DNA from: Phocaeicola sp.
Lineage (GTDB): Bacteria > Bacteroidota > Bacteroidia > Bacteroidales > Bacteroidaceae
Assembly (NCBI GenBank): GCA_020026225.1
Contig: JAHHQU010000055.1
Location: 1 to 13,443 of the forward strand
Direction of reading: 5' to 3'
DNA: 13,443 nucleotides
Shown: in pieces, positions 7,063 through 13,443 of the stretch
Position numbering within the stretch: the stretch's first letter is position 1
How the letters are laid out: each line of letters starts with the position of its first letter
Program-made: the position numbers and the translations under genes
The notes under the pieces: generated by a model
Database searches by the model: none
Told to the model about the DNA's origin: nothing
Seen by the model: the letters and a program-made list of their open reading frames with translations, nothing else

Positions 7063-8322
7063 ATGGTCAAGAAATTAGTTACACAGATATATAACGAACG
7101 AGGAAGTAACTTCGGATTACTTCTTGAATTACTGGTAGTCAGTGTGGTGCTTTGGTACGTGGTGGATAATCTCTATTGTCGCTACGTTACCTATACGCAA
7201 CCAATGGGTATCAATATTGAGCATTGTTACAGTATCTCTTTGGGAGAATTGAAGCCGGAAGCGAATGGTTACGTTACCTATACCCAAAAAGATGAAGAGC
7301 GGCATGCGGATGTCTGGAATTTGCTGAATCGCATTTCACATCGTCCGGAAGTGGAAGCAGCTGCCGTGGCAAGTTTTAATTCGGTACCTTATTCGTTGGG
7401 GAACTCTAATACGATCTTCAGTTATGATACGTTGAAACAAAGTGTTCGACGATTGGAAGCATCCTCCGATTATTTCCGTGTCTTTCGGATACAAGGAGGA
7501 AGAGGTGAGAAGCCCGAACAGCTTGCTGAACTGATGGAGACTGGGCAGTTTATGTTGTCGGCCAATGTGCTTGATAAATATGATTTGGATGTCACTTCGC
7601 TGATAGGTAAGGACAATTTCCATCTTTATGGTAATCTTGATAGAAACAACCGGTTGAGTGGAACGTTTCAACCGATTCGTCCGAATGAATATGTGGAGTT
7701 GAACAGTGATGATTCTAAAAGTATATTCTTTATCATGGGTCAGTCAGCACTTTATTTGGGAGATAGTGATTGTTTTGTGGTGCGTGTGCGTGCCGATCAA
7801 GATCATGATTTTATAGAACGGCTGACTGCAGATGCTGCAAAAGATTTGAAGGAAGGAAACATTTATATCAGCAATGTACAATCCATAGAGGATATGAAAA
7901 GGGTGAGATTGCAGGAGAAGGATCAGGAAACGATGCTTTTCGTTTTTGGTATGGGATTCCTGTTGCTGAATATTTTCTTGGGACTGCTTGGTACCTTCTG
8001 GTTCCGTACACAGCAGCGTAAGTGTGAAATAGCGTTGCATCTGGTTCATGGTGCTACCCGAGGGGATGTCTTCTGCCGCCTGTTGTGTGAAGGCCTGTAT
8101 CTCGTTGCTATGGTTACGCCTCTGGCTGTGATTGTTGATATCAATTTAGCATACAACGAACTGAATGCTATCCATGGTGGGCTTTATCTGGAATTGGGGA
8201 GATTCCTGGTATGTGTCGGCATCAGTGTACTGAGCATCGTTGTGATGATGTTTGTTGGTATTTGGATTCCGGCACGAAAAGCTATGCAGATACAACCTGC
8301 TGAGGCATTGCATGGAGAATAG
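7063..8322 (+). CDS. ABC permease, MacB/FtsX type (permease 2B)
   Basis: A 419-residue paralogue of permease 2A, about 15 residues shorter. TM1 is at about 18-36 (LLELLVVSVVLWYVVD), the periplasmic domain runs to about 285, and TMs lie near 291-312, 342-362 and 381-402. The tail (PARKAMQIQPAEALHGE) parallels that of 2A (PVQKAVKVLPADALRDE). The coupling segment reads EIALHLVHGAT, less canonical than EIGLMRSLGAS in 2A, which could alter how it engages the ATPase. It is the last gene of the exporter operon; a strong hairpin follows 23 nt after the stop. It is probably the heterodimer partner of 1B. Confidence 0.92.
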   Translation: MVKKLVTQIYNERGSNFGLLLELLVVSVVLWYVVDNLYCRYVTYTQPMGINIEHCYSISLGELKPEANGYVTYTQKDEERHADVWNLLNRISHRPEVEAAAVASFNSVPYSLGNSNTIFSYDTLKQSVRRLEASSDYFRVFRIQGGRGEKPEQLAELMETGQFMLSANVLDKYDLDVTSLIGKDNFHLYGNLDRNNRLSGTFQPIRPNEYVELNSDDSKSIFFIMGQSALYLGDSDCFVVRVRADQDHDFIERLTADAAKDLKEGNIYISNVQSIEDMKRVRLQEKDQETMLFVFGMGFLLLNIFLGLLGTFWFRTQQRKCEIALHLVHGATRGDVFCRLLCEGLYLVAMVTPLAVIVDINLAYNELNAIHGGLYLELGRFLVCVGISVLSIVVMMFVGIWIPARKAMQIQPAEALHGE

Positions 8323-8345
8323 ACAGCATAGACAATCAATATGAG

Positions 8346-8403
8346 TCCGCCCCTTCAGCCTTCCTTGATGAATAAACAAAAAAAGGAAGGATGAAGGGGC
8401 GGA
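8346..8403 (+). terminator. Hairpin terminator at the end of the exporter operon
   Basis: The left arm (8346-8366) and right arm (8383-8403) form a 21-bp stem with a single C-A mismatch around a 16-nt loop. The outer part of the stem is GC-rich (TCCGCCCCTTC paired with GAAGGGGCGGA). The tail TTGTATATGT is only weakly U-rich. It may therefore terminate partially, or act as a 3'-end stabilising hairpin. It separates the permease operon from the independently promoted tolC-regulator operon. Confidence 0.75.
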
Positions 8404-8451
8404 TTGTATATGTACTGAGTCCTTATCTAACAGTTGATGTACGGACGTGGA

Positions 8452-8485
8452 TGTCCGTTTTCGGACAGATGTACGATAGTGGACA
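8452..8485. promoter_or_regulatory. Operator pair 3, upstream activator of the tolC-regulator operon
   Basis: The first site, TGTCCG-TTTT-CGGACA (8452-8467), is a perfect 6+4+6 palindrome. The second, TGTACG-ATAG-TGGACA (8470-8485), is imperfect. They start 18 bp apart with a 2-bp gap, as in the pairs at 72 and 297. The pair begins 80 bp upstream of the -24 GG at 8532-8533. A further weak copy, TGTACG-GACG-TGGATG, lies at 8438-8453 and overlaps the first site by 2 bp. I infer these are binding sites for the regulator at 10162-11517. Confidence 0.78.
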
Positions 8486-8530
8486 TCTCTCTTTGTACTT
8501 TATGTATTGATTATCAATTATATATGGTTG

Positions 8531-8546
8531 TGGCATAGACATTGCC
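8531..8546 (+). promoter_or_regulatory. Sigma-54 promoter of the tolC-regulator-kinase operon
   Basis: TGGCAT-AGACA-TTGCC is close to the sigma-54 consensus TGGCAC-N5-TTGCW. GG is at 8532-8533, GC at 8544-8545, and the gap is the required 10 nt. The expected start of transcription is near 8557, about 21 nt before the ATG at 8578. A sigma-54 activator is encoded 1.6 kb downstream and a palindrome pair sits at enhancer distance upstream, which makes this the best-supported promoter in the window. Confidence 0.82.
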
Positions 8547-8577
8547 ATCATGATTTATGAATAAAAAGATATGAATT

Positions 8578-10101
8578 ATGATGAAGCAAGATTGTAAAGT
8601 TATCCGTAAGAATAGGAGACATATATTCTATTTGATTTTTTCTTTAATGACAGTGAAGGGGTTGGCAGCTGTGCCTGCAGCAGAAGGACAGACGCGGTCC
8701 ATCACACTGGATGAAGCCATTTGTTTGGCACGCACACAGAGTGTGGATGCGGCTGTAGCACTCAATGAACTCAAGACGGCATACTGGAAATACAGAACCT
8801 TCAGAGCTGACCTGCTTCCGGAGATGAACCTTTCAGCGGTGGTTCCCAGCTATAACAAGAAGTACAGCTCATATCAGCAGGAAGATGGTACGTATACGTA
8901 TTTGCGGAACAACTTTTTGGGTATGAATGGAGGATTTTCGATAGATCAAAATATTTGGTTTACGGGTGGTAAGCTGTCGTTGACCACATCGTTGGATTAT
9001 GTGAAGCAGTTGGATGGGGAGAAGTCGAACCGGTTCATGTCGGTACCGGTGGCGTTGACTTTGGACCAGCCTATCTTCAGTGTGAATCACATCAAATGGA
9101 AACGCCGTATAGAACCTGTGCGGTATGCTGAAGCCAAGGCCGCCTTCCTTTCGGCTACAGAAGAGGTGACCATGACCACTATCAACAATTTCTTCAATCT
9201 GCTGCTGGCCAAGGAGAAGGTGAATATAGCACGACAGAATCTGGATAATGCAGAGAAACTCTATGAAGTGGCGAAGGCAAAGCGGAGGATGGGACAGATC
9301 AGTGAGAACGATGTGCTGCAACTGGAGCAGAATATGCTGGAAGCCCGTTCGGTCTTGACCGACAATGAAAGCACGATGAAGAGCCAGATGTTTACACTTC
9401 GCTCCTTTCTGGCATTGGATAAGGAGGTACAGCTTGATCCCGTATTGCCCGAAACATTGGCAGAGGTGCGTCTGAACTATGAAGATGTGCTGAGCAAGGC
9501 TAAGGCTAATAATACGCTGATGAAGAACCTGCGTCGCAGAAAGCTGGAAGCCGACTATGAAGTGGCCAAGGCAAAAGGGAACAGAAGACAAATCAATCTG
9601 TTTGCACAAATCGGGCTGACGGGTACAGCCAAGAATTTCCACGGTGCTTACAACCCTCTGAAGGACAATCAGGTGGTGGAAGTGGGGTTTCGCATTCCGT
9701 TGCTGGACTGGGGAAAGCGCAAGGGACAGGTGAAGGTGGCACAGAGCAACCGTGAAGTGACCTTGAGCCGCTTGAGACTGGAAGAAATGAATTTTGAACA
9801 GAATATCTTTATCTTGGTGGAGCATTTCAACAATCAGCAGGAACAGTTGCGCCTGGCCAATGCTGCCGACCGTATAGCGCAGCGCCGGTATCATACCAAT
9901 GTGGAGACCTTTATGATTGGCAAGATTTCGACATTGGACTTGAACGACTCGCAGACCCGCAAGGATGAGGCGAGGCAGAAGCATATCAGTGAACTCTTCT
10001 ATTACTGGTTCTATTATTATCAGGTGAGGAGCCTGACGCTATGGGACTTTATCGAGAATACAGACATAGATGCCGACTTTGAGAAGATAGTGAAAGGTTG
10101 A
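8578..10101 (+). CDS. TolC-family outer membrane factor
   Basis: A 507-residue outer-membrane channel subunit that would trimerise and dock to the adaptor encoded at 430-1680. It has a basic N-terminus, a hydrophobic signal core (about 15-30) and a probable cleavage region around residues 30-38. The family's opening motif follows (SITLDEAICLARTQSVDAA, 41-59). Two OEP repeats come next, with long helical segments near 195-290 and 390-480. The second carries the typical IPLLDWGKRKG (373-383) before its helices. Two adjacent ATGs (8578 and 8581) are possible starts and differ by one Met. No lipobox cysteine is evident after the signal core. It is first in an operon with the regulator and kinase, and is controlled separately from the exporter genes by its own sigma-54 promoter. 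Confidence 0.93.
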   Translation: MMKQDCKVIRKNRRHIFYLIFSLMTVKGLAAVPAAEGQTRSITLDEAICLARTQSVDAAVALNELKTAYWKYRTFRADLLPEMNLSAVVPSYNKKYSSYQQEDGTYTYLRNNFLGMNGGFSIDQNIWFTGGKLSLTTSLDYVKQLDGEKSNRFMSVPVALTLDQPIFSVNHIKWKRRIEPVRYAEAKAAFLSATEEVTMTTINNFFNLLLAKEKVNIARQNLDNAEKLYEVAKAKRRMGQISENDVLQLEQNMLEARSVLTDNESTMKSQMFTLRSFLALDKEVQLDPVLPETLAEVRLNYEDVLSKAKANNTLMKNLRRRKLEADYEVAKAKGNRRQINLFAQIGLTGTAKNFHGAYNPLKDNQVVEVGFRIPLLDWGKRKGQVKVAQSNREVTLSRLRLEEMNFEQNIFILVEHFNNQQEQLRLANAADRIAQRRYHTNVETFMIGKISTLDLNDSQTRKDEARQKHISELFYYWFYYYQVRSLTLWDFIENTDIDADFEKIVKG

Positions 10102-10161
10102 TATCTATCTTCTTTGTGCCTTTATAAACAGAATGATGATTTATTTCTCTATATTTGTTAT

Positions 10162-11517
10162 ATGATACTGATAATAGATGATGATAGTGCAATCCGTGCT
10201 TCGCTCAGTCTGATGCTGAAGCGTGCGGGACATGACGTCAAGGCAGTGGCCATGCCACGCGAGGCGATAGAAATAGTGCGTCAAGAAGCGCCACAACTGA
10301 TACTGATGGATATGAACTTTTCACTGTCGACCGACGGGGTGGAGGGACTGACACTCTTGAAACAGGTGAAGGTGTTCCAACCTGACGTGCCTGTAATCCT
10401 GATGACGGCATGGGGAAGTATACAACTGGCCGTACAGGGAATGCAGGCTGGTGCTTTCGACTTTGTGACGAAACCTTGGCAGAACGTGCTGTTGCTGCAA
10501 CGTATTGAAACTGCACTGGAACTGACCGGACGCAAGGAGAAGGAGGAAGCAGCAACGGTGAATGACGGATTCGACCGCTGCGGAATAGTGGGTGAGAGCA
10601 AGGCTTTGCACGACATTTTCAAGATAATCCGACGGATAGCACCGACCAATGCACCGGTGCTGATAACGGGCGAGAGCGGAACGGGAAAGGAACTTATAGC
10701 CGAAGCCATCTACCGCAACAGCCAGCGCAAGAAAGGTCCTTTTGTAAAGGTAAACCTGGGCGGTATATCGCAATCTCTGTTTGAGAGTGAGATGTTTGGG
10801 CATAAGAAAGGAGCCTTTACCGATGCCTCGTGTGACCGTATAGGTCGATTCGAGATGGCCGACAAGGGAACTATCTTTCTTGATGAACTGGGAGAACTGG
10901 ATATGAGCTGTCAGACCAAGATGCTGAGGGTGCTGCAGGAACAGACTTTCGAGGTGCTGGGCGAAAGCCGACCCCGCAAGGTGGATGTACGTGTGGTCTG
11001 TGCCACCAACGCCAATCTGCCAGAAATGGTACAGCAGCATACTTTCCGGGAAGACCTGTTCTATCGTGTAAATCTCATTACGATTCATCTGCCAGCCTTG
11101 TGCGAGCGTAGGGAAGACATTCCTTTGCTGGTACGGCATTTTGCCAAACGGCTCTGTGAAAAGAATGGACTGCCGAAGGTGGAATTCTCAGAAGGGGCGA
11201 TGACGTACTTGTCTGGGCTTCCTTATCCGGGCAATATACGTGAGCTGAAGAATTTTGTGGAACGTACATTGCTGGTGTGCGACAAGGAAGTGCTTGAAGC
11301 AGAAGACTTCAAACAGCACTACCAGCCTGTGCAGATTACAGAAACAATAAACTCCATGCGTTCTACAGAGGGAATGACCTTGGAAGAGGTGGAACGTCAG
11401 GCCATAGTGGATGCCTTGTTGAAATATGACAATAATCTGACTCAGGTGGCACAGGTGTTGGGCATCACCCGACAGTCTCTTTATCGCAGAATCGAGAAGT
11501 TTGGAATTGAATTATGA
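10162..11517 (+). CDS. Sigma-54-dependent response regulator, NtrC family
   Basis: A 451-residue transcription activator. The receiver domain (1-120) has the acidic pocket DDD (6-8), phospho-acceptor Asp50 (ILMDMNF), Thr82 and Lys104. The AAA+ domain (about 138-375) has Walker A GESGTGKE (170-177), the sigma-54 contact loop GAFTDA (217-222) and Walker B GTIFLDELGEL (236-246). It also has arginine-finger-region residues (FREDLFYR, 295-302) and sensor II (PGNIRELKN). The C-terminal Fis-type HTH is LTQVAQVLGITRQSLYRRIE (426-445). I place the start at the ATG at 10162 because the receiver beta-1 strand (MILIIDDD) begins there; an upstream TTG adds residues that do not look like receiver sequence. 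It lies 60 nt after the tolC-like gene with no terminator, and overlaps the kinase gene by ATGA. The second glycine of GAFTGA is Asp, a variant I believe is common in Bacteroidota; the key Thr is kept. Confidence 0.95.
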   Translation: MILIIDDDSAIRASLSLMLKRAGHDVKAVAMPREAIEIVRQEAPQLILMDMNFSLSTDGVEGLTLLKQVKVFQPDVPVILMTAWGSIQLAVQGMQAGAFDFVTKPWQNVLLLQRIETALELTGRKEKEEAATVNDGFDRCGIVGESKALHDIFKIIRRIAPTNAPVLITGESGTGKELIAEAIYRNSQRKKGPFVKVNLGGISQSLFESEMFGHKKGAFTDASCDRIGRFEMADKGTIFLDELGELDMSCQTKMLRVLQEQTFEVLGESRPRKVDVRVVCATNANLPEMVQQHTFREDLFYRVNLITIHLPALCERREDIPLLVRHFAKRLCEKNGLPKVEFSEGAMTYLSGLPYPGNIRELKNFVERTLLVCDKEVLEAEDFKQHYQPVQITETINSMRSTEGMTLEEVERQAIVDALLKYDNNLTQVAQVLGITRQSLYRRIEKFGIEL

Positions 11518-12818
11518 AACTGAAATATCTGTTCAACATATTTGCTGTCATTATTTTGGCTATCGATGGCCTTCTCATCAAATTGAGTATCGGGCGGGAA
11601 GTCTATCTGTTGGTGATGTCAGAAGCATTCGTATTGTGTTCGCTGGTATATCTAATCTACTTCTATCGTAAAGTGGCAAAGCCGTTGAATAATATTGCCA
11701 ATGGTATGGACTTGCTGCGCGAACAGGATTTCAGTAGCCGGTTGAAACCGGTAGGGCAATTGGAGTCCGATCGGGTAGTGGAAGTGTTCAACCGTATGAT
11801 GGAACAGTTGAAGGAAGAAAGATTACGACTGCGTGAACAGAACCAGTTTCTGGATTTGTTGATAGAAGTTTCGCCAATGGGTGTGGTGGTATTGGACTTT
11901 GACCAGCGGGTCACCATGCTGAACAAGGCCGCTTCACGCTTCTTGAATATATTAGATGAGACCCATCTTATGGGTACTAAATTGGAGAATATCAATACGC
12001 CTCTTGCAGAGGAGATACAGCGTATACCTGAAGGAAAGACTGAAACGGTCCGACTGAGTGATGCGATGATTTACCGCTGTTCCCGACTCTCGTTTATAGA
12101 CCGTGGCTTTGCTCATCCCTTTATTCTGATAGAGAGTCTGACTTCGGAAGTGGTAAAAGCAGAAAAGAAAGCCTACGAGAAGGTGATTCGTATGATTGCT
12201 CATGAGGTGAACAATACGGTAGGAGGTGTGACCTCAGCATTGGATACAGTAAAAAGTATGCTTGCTGATATGGAGGATGGAGCCGAGTTGACTGAAGTGA
12301 TGACGGTATGTATTGAACGGAGTATGAGTATGAGTCGTTTCATCACTAATTTTGCCAATGTGGTGAAGATTCCCGAACCACAGCTGCAGCCGGTTCCTCT
12401 GAATGATGTAGTATCGAACTGCCGTGTCTTTATGGAATCTTTAGTTAAGGACAAGCAGATAGATTTCTGTTATGATTTCTGCAAAGAGAATCCTGTTGTG
12501 AATTTGGACCAGGTACTCTTTGAGCAGGTGTTGATTAATATTGCAAAGAATGCAGTGGAGAGTATTGAAACATCAGGAACAGTCGTTATTCGAACATCTG
12601 CAAGCAGTCCGATGCTTGAAATAGCAGACAATGGAGCACCTATCTCCCGTGATGTGGAAACGAAACTTTTCACTCCTTTCTTCTCAACGAAACCGAATGG
12701 ACAAGGTATTGGACTCTTGTTCATACGAGAAGTATTGGACCGCAATAAATGTAGTTTTTCCCTTCGTACATATTCGGATGGATGGACAAAGTTCCAGATA
12801 ACATTTGTAGGTTCTTGA
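11514..12818 (+). CDS. Sensor histidine kinase, NtrY/NtrB-like
   Basis: A 434-residue membrane kinase, the predicted partner of the regulator it overlaps by 4 nt. Two TMs (about 5-24 and 30-51) are joined by only about five residues, so there is no periplasmic sensor domain. A HAMP-like linker (about 52-105) and a PAS domain (about 112-215) follow. The H-box is RMIAHEVNNTVGG with phospho-acceptor His230. The ATPase domain has the N-box NIAKNAVES (342-350), DNG (372-374), F-box LFTPFFSTK (385-393) and G2 GQGIGL (396-401). All catalytic motifs are intact. The HEVNN H-box is typical of kinases that pair with NtrC-type regulators. The signal must come through the membrane segments, the PAS domain or a partner protein, possibly the permeases themselves (inference). 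Confidence 0.94.
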   Translation: MKLKYLFNIFAVIILAIDGLLIKLSIGREVYLLVMSEAFVLCSLVYLIYFYRKVAKPLNNIANGMDLLREQDFSSRLKPVGQLESDRVVEVFNRMMEQLKEERLRLREQNQFLDLLIEVSPMGVVVLDFDQRVTMLNKAASRFLNILDETHLMGTKLENINTPLAEEIQRIPEGKTETVRLSDAMIYRCSRLSFIDRGFAHPFILIESLTSEVVKAEKKAYEKVIRMIAHEVNNTVGGVTSALDTVKSMLADMEDGAELTEVMTVCIERSMSMSRFITNFANVVKIPEPQLQPVPLNDVVSNCRVFMESLVKDKQIDFCYDFCKENPVVNLDQVLFEQVLINIAKNAVESIETSGTVVIRTSASSPMLEIADNGAPISRDVETKLFTPFFSTKPNGQGIGLLFIREVLDRNKCSFSLRTYSDGWTKFQITFVGS

Positions 12819-12932
12819 ATTTTATGGGAAAAATTGCATCATGCGGAAGTGAAGTCTGAACAAAACAATCGTCAAGATAATAATCCTCGAATAAAAACTC
12901 CTCAAAGTGGATCTTTACGAGGGACAACAGCG

Positions 12933-13244
12933 ATGATGAAGTACGATATCCCAACAGATGAATACCATACCTATCATATAGAACTACCTATCGACATAGA
13001 CCGAATGATACGTCAGGAGTGTCAGGTTGATGAAGATTCATTCGCATCTCTTGAAGAGGTGCGCAAGACTGCTCTTTTTCTTTTCGCTGAATATTTGGAT
13101 GAAGCTACGCACATGGCTGTTTCTAGTGGTGACCCTACTGATGGATGGGGCAGAGATCTTGACAAAGATGACCGCGAATGGGATTGCAGATGTGCCCAGA
13201 TGGCCAACCATCTTTGTAAAAGAAGAAAGGGAATGAGAAGATAA
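12933..13244 (+). CDS. Small acidic hypothetical protein
   Basis: A frame of 103 residues starting at tandem ATGs (12933, 12936). I do not recognise the family. It has an acidic N-terminal half (PTDEYHTYHIELPIDIDRMI) and a helical middle (SLEEVRKTALFLFAEYLDEA). A distinctive tail, WGRDLDKDDREWDCRCAQMA, is followed by a basic end (KRRKGMRR). Such a tail vaguely recalls small proteins of Bacteroidales mobile elements, but I cannot name one. It lies 114 nt after the kinase stop with no obvious promoter or terminator between, and nothing links it functionally to the exporter. The composition looks coding. An in-frame TTG at 12834 could extend it, but the added residues look random. Confidence 0.6.
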   Translation: MMKYDIPTDEYHTYHIELPIDIDRMIRQECQVDEDSFASLEEVRKTALFLFAEYLDEATHMAVSSGDPTDGWGRDLDKDDREWDCRCAQMANHLCKRRKGMRR

Positions 13245-13320
13245 TGAGTCACAAAATGAAGTTAGGCACTCGTTATAGGTTAAATATAAAGCAAATCAAG
13301 CAATCATAGTGTCCTTAAAA

Positions 13321-13346
13321 AGAGGGTGATATTAGTATCACCCTCT
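13321..13346 (-). terminator. Rho-independent terminator of a minus-strand gene
   Basis: AGAGGGTGATA (13321-13331) and TATCACCCTCT (13336-13346) form a perfect 11-bp stem with a 4-nt loop. Read on the minus strand, the hairpin is followed at once by a T-run (TTTTTAA, counting the last base of the stem), whereas the plus-strand tail is TCACCTTTT. It is therefore a better terminator for a gene coming from the right, and a stop codon for such a gene lies 24 nt before it. It may also end plus-strand transcription from the kinase or hypothetical gene. Confidence 0.72.
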
Positions 13347-13369
13347 TCACCTTTTGAAACGACTTTAAA

Positions 13370-13443
13370 TCAATTATTCGGGAAAAATTCGACACTATCC
13401 AAAATTTTGTGTAAATGGGAACAGGATTCAGCTGTAAGTTTGT
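13370..13443 (-). CDS. C-terminal end of a minus-strand gene (partial)
   Basis: On the minus strand a frame is open from the window edge (first full codon at 13441) to a TGA at 13372-13370. It encodes 23 residues (KLTAESCSHLHKILDSVEF, then FPNN). The composition is protein-like. A strong minus-strand terminator follows 24 nt after the stop, which supports a real gene end. A second minus-strand frame also stays open but runs through the hairpin, so it is less likely. The family cannot be told from this fragment. Confidence 0.5.
   Translation of the reverse strand, partial: KLTAESCSHLHKILDSVEFFPNN

Noticed and set aside
8869..9984. Long antisense open frame of 371 codons within the tolC-like gene
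   Set aside because: It is a shadow of the strong coding bias of the plus-strand gene. Its translation has no recognisable domain and is rich in Leu/His/Gln typical of antisense frames.
10150..10157. TATATTTG -7-like box just before the response regulator
   Set aside because: There is no -33 TTTG at proper spacing, and the start point would fall at or inside the ATG at 10162.
1..13443. CRISPR array, tRNA, rRNA, insertion sequence, riboswitch
   Set aside because: I saw no short regularly spaced repeats, tRNA-like cloverleaf, rRNA segment, transposase or recognised aptamer. The only long repeat is the duplicated ATPase gene.

Overview
The window looks like chromosomal DNA from a Bacteroidales bacterium (Bacteroides, Phocaeicola, Prevotella or a relative). 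The grounds are moderate GC, weak Shine-Dalgarno sequences, short AT-rich leaders and a NtrC-type regulator carrying GAFTDA in place of GAFTGA. The species cannot be named from the sequence. Almost everything lies on the + strand and forms one functional locus: a tripartite MacAB-TolC-like export system with its own sigma-54 two-component regulator.

Layout. Bases 1-429 hold the possible tail of an upstream gene, two pairs of 16-bp inverted-repeat operators and a sigma-54-like promoter. Bases 430-8322 hold the exporter operon: a membrane-fusion (adaptor) protein, then two consecutive modules, each made of an ABC ATPase and two different four-TM MacB/FtsX-type permeases. The two ATPase genes differ at only 10 of 666 bases (2 of 221 residues), while the permeases between and after them are strongly diverged. 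This points to gene conversion or selection keeping one shared ATPase. Bases 8323-8577 hold a 21-bp-stem terminator-like hairpin, a further operator pair and a near-consensus sigma-54 promoter. Bases 8578-12818 hold a TolC-like outer-membrane factor, a sigma-54 response regulator and an NtrY-like histidine kinase; the last two overlap by 4 nt. Bases 12933-13244 encode a small unrecognised acidic protein. The right edge holds a minus-strand terminator and the probable last codons of a minus-strand gene.

How it works together (inference). The kinase, which has almost no periplasmic domain, would phosphorylate the regulator at Asp50. The regulator would bind paired operators with consensus TGTMCG-N4-YGKACA, centre-to-centre 18 bp. 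In both promoters the operator pair begins exactly 80 bp upstream of the -24 GG. The system would therefore induce the exporter operon and the tolC-regulator-kinase operon in parallel, with positive feedback because the regulator lies downstream of one target promoter. The exported substrate cannot be read from the sequence.
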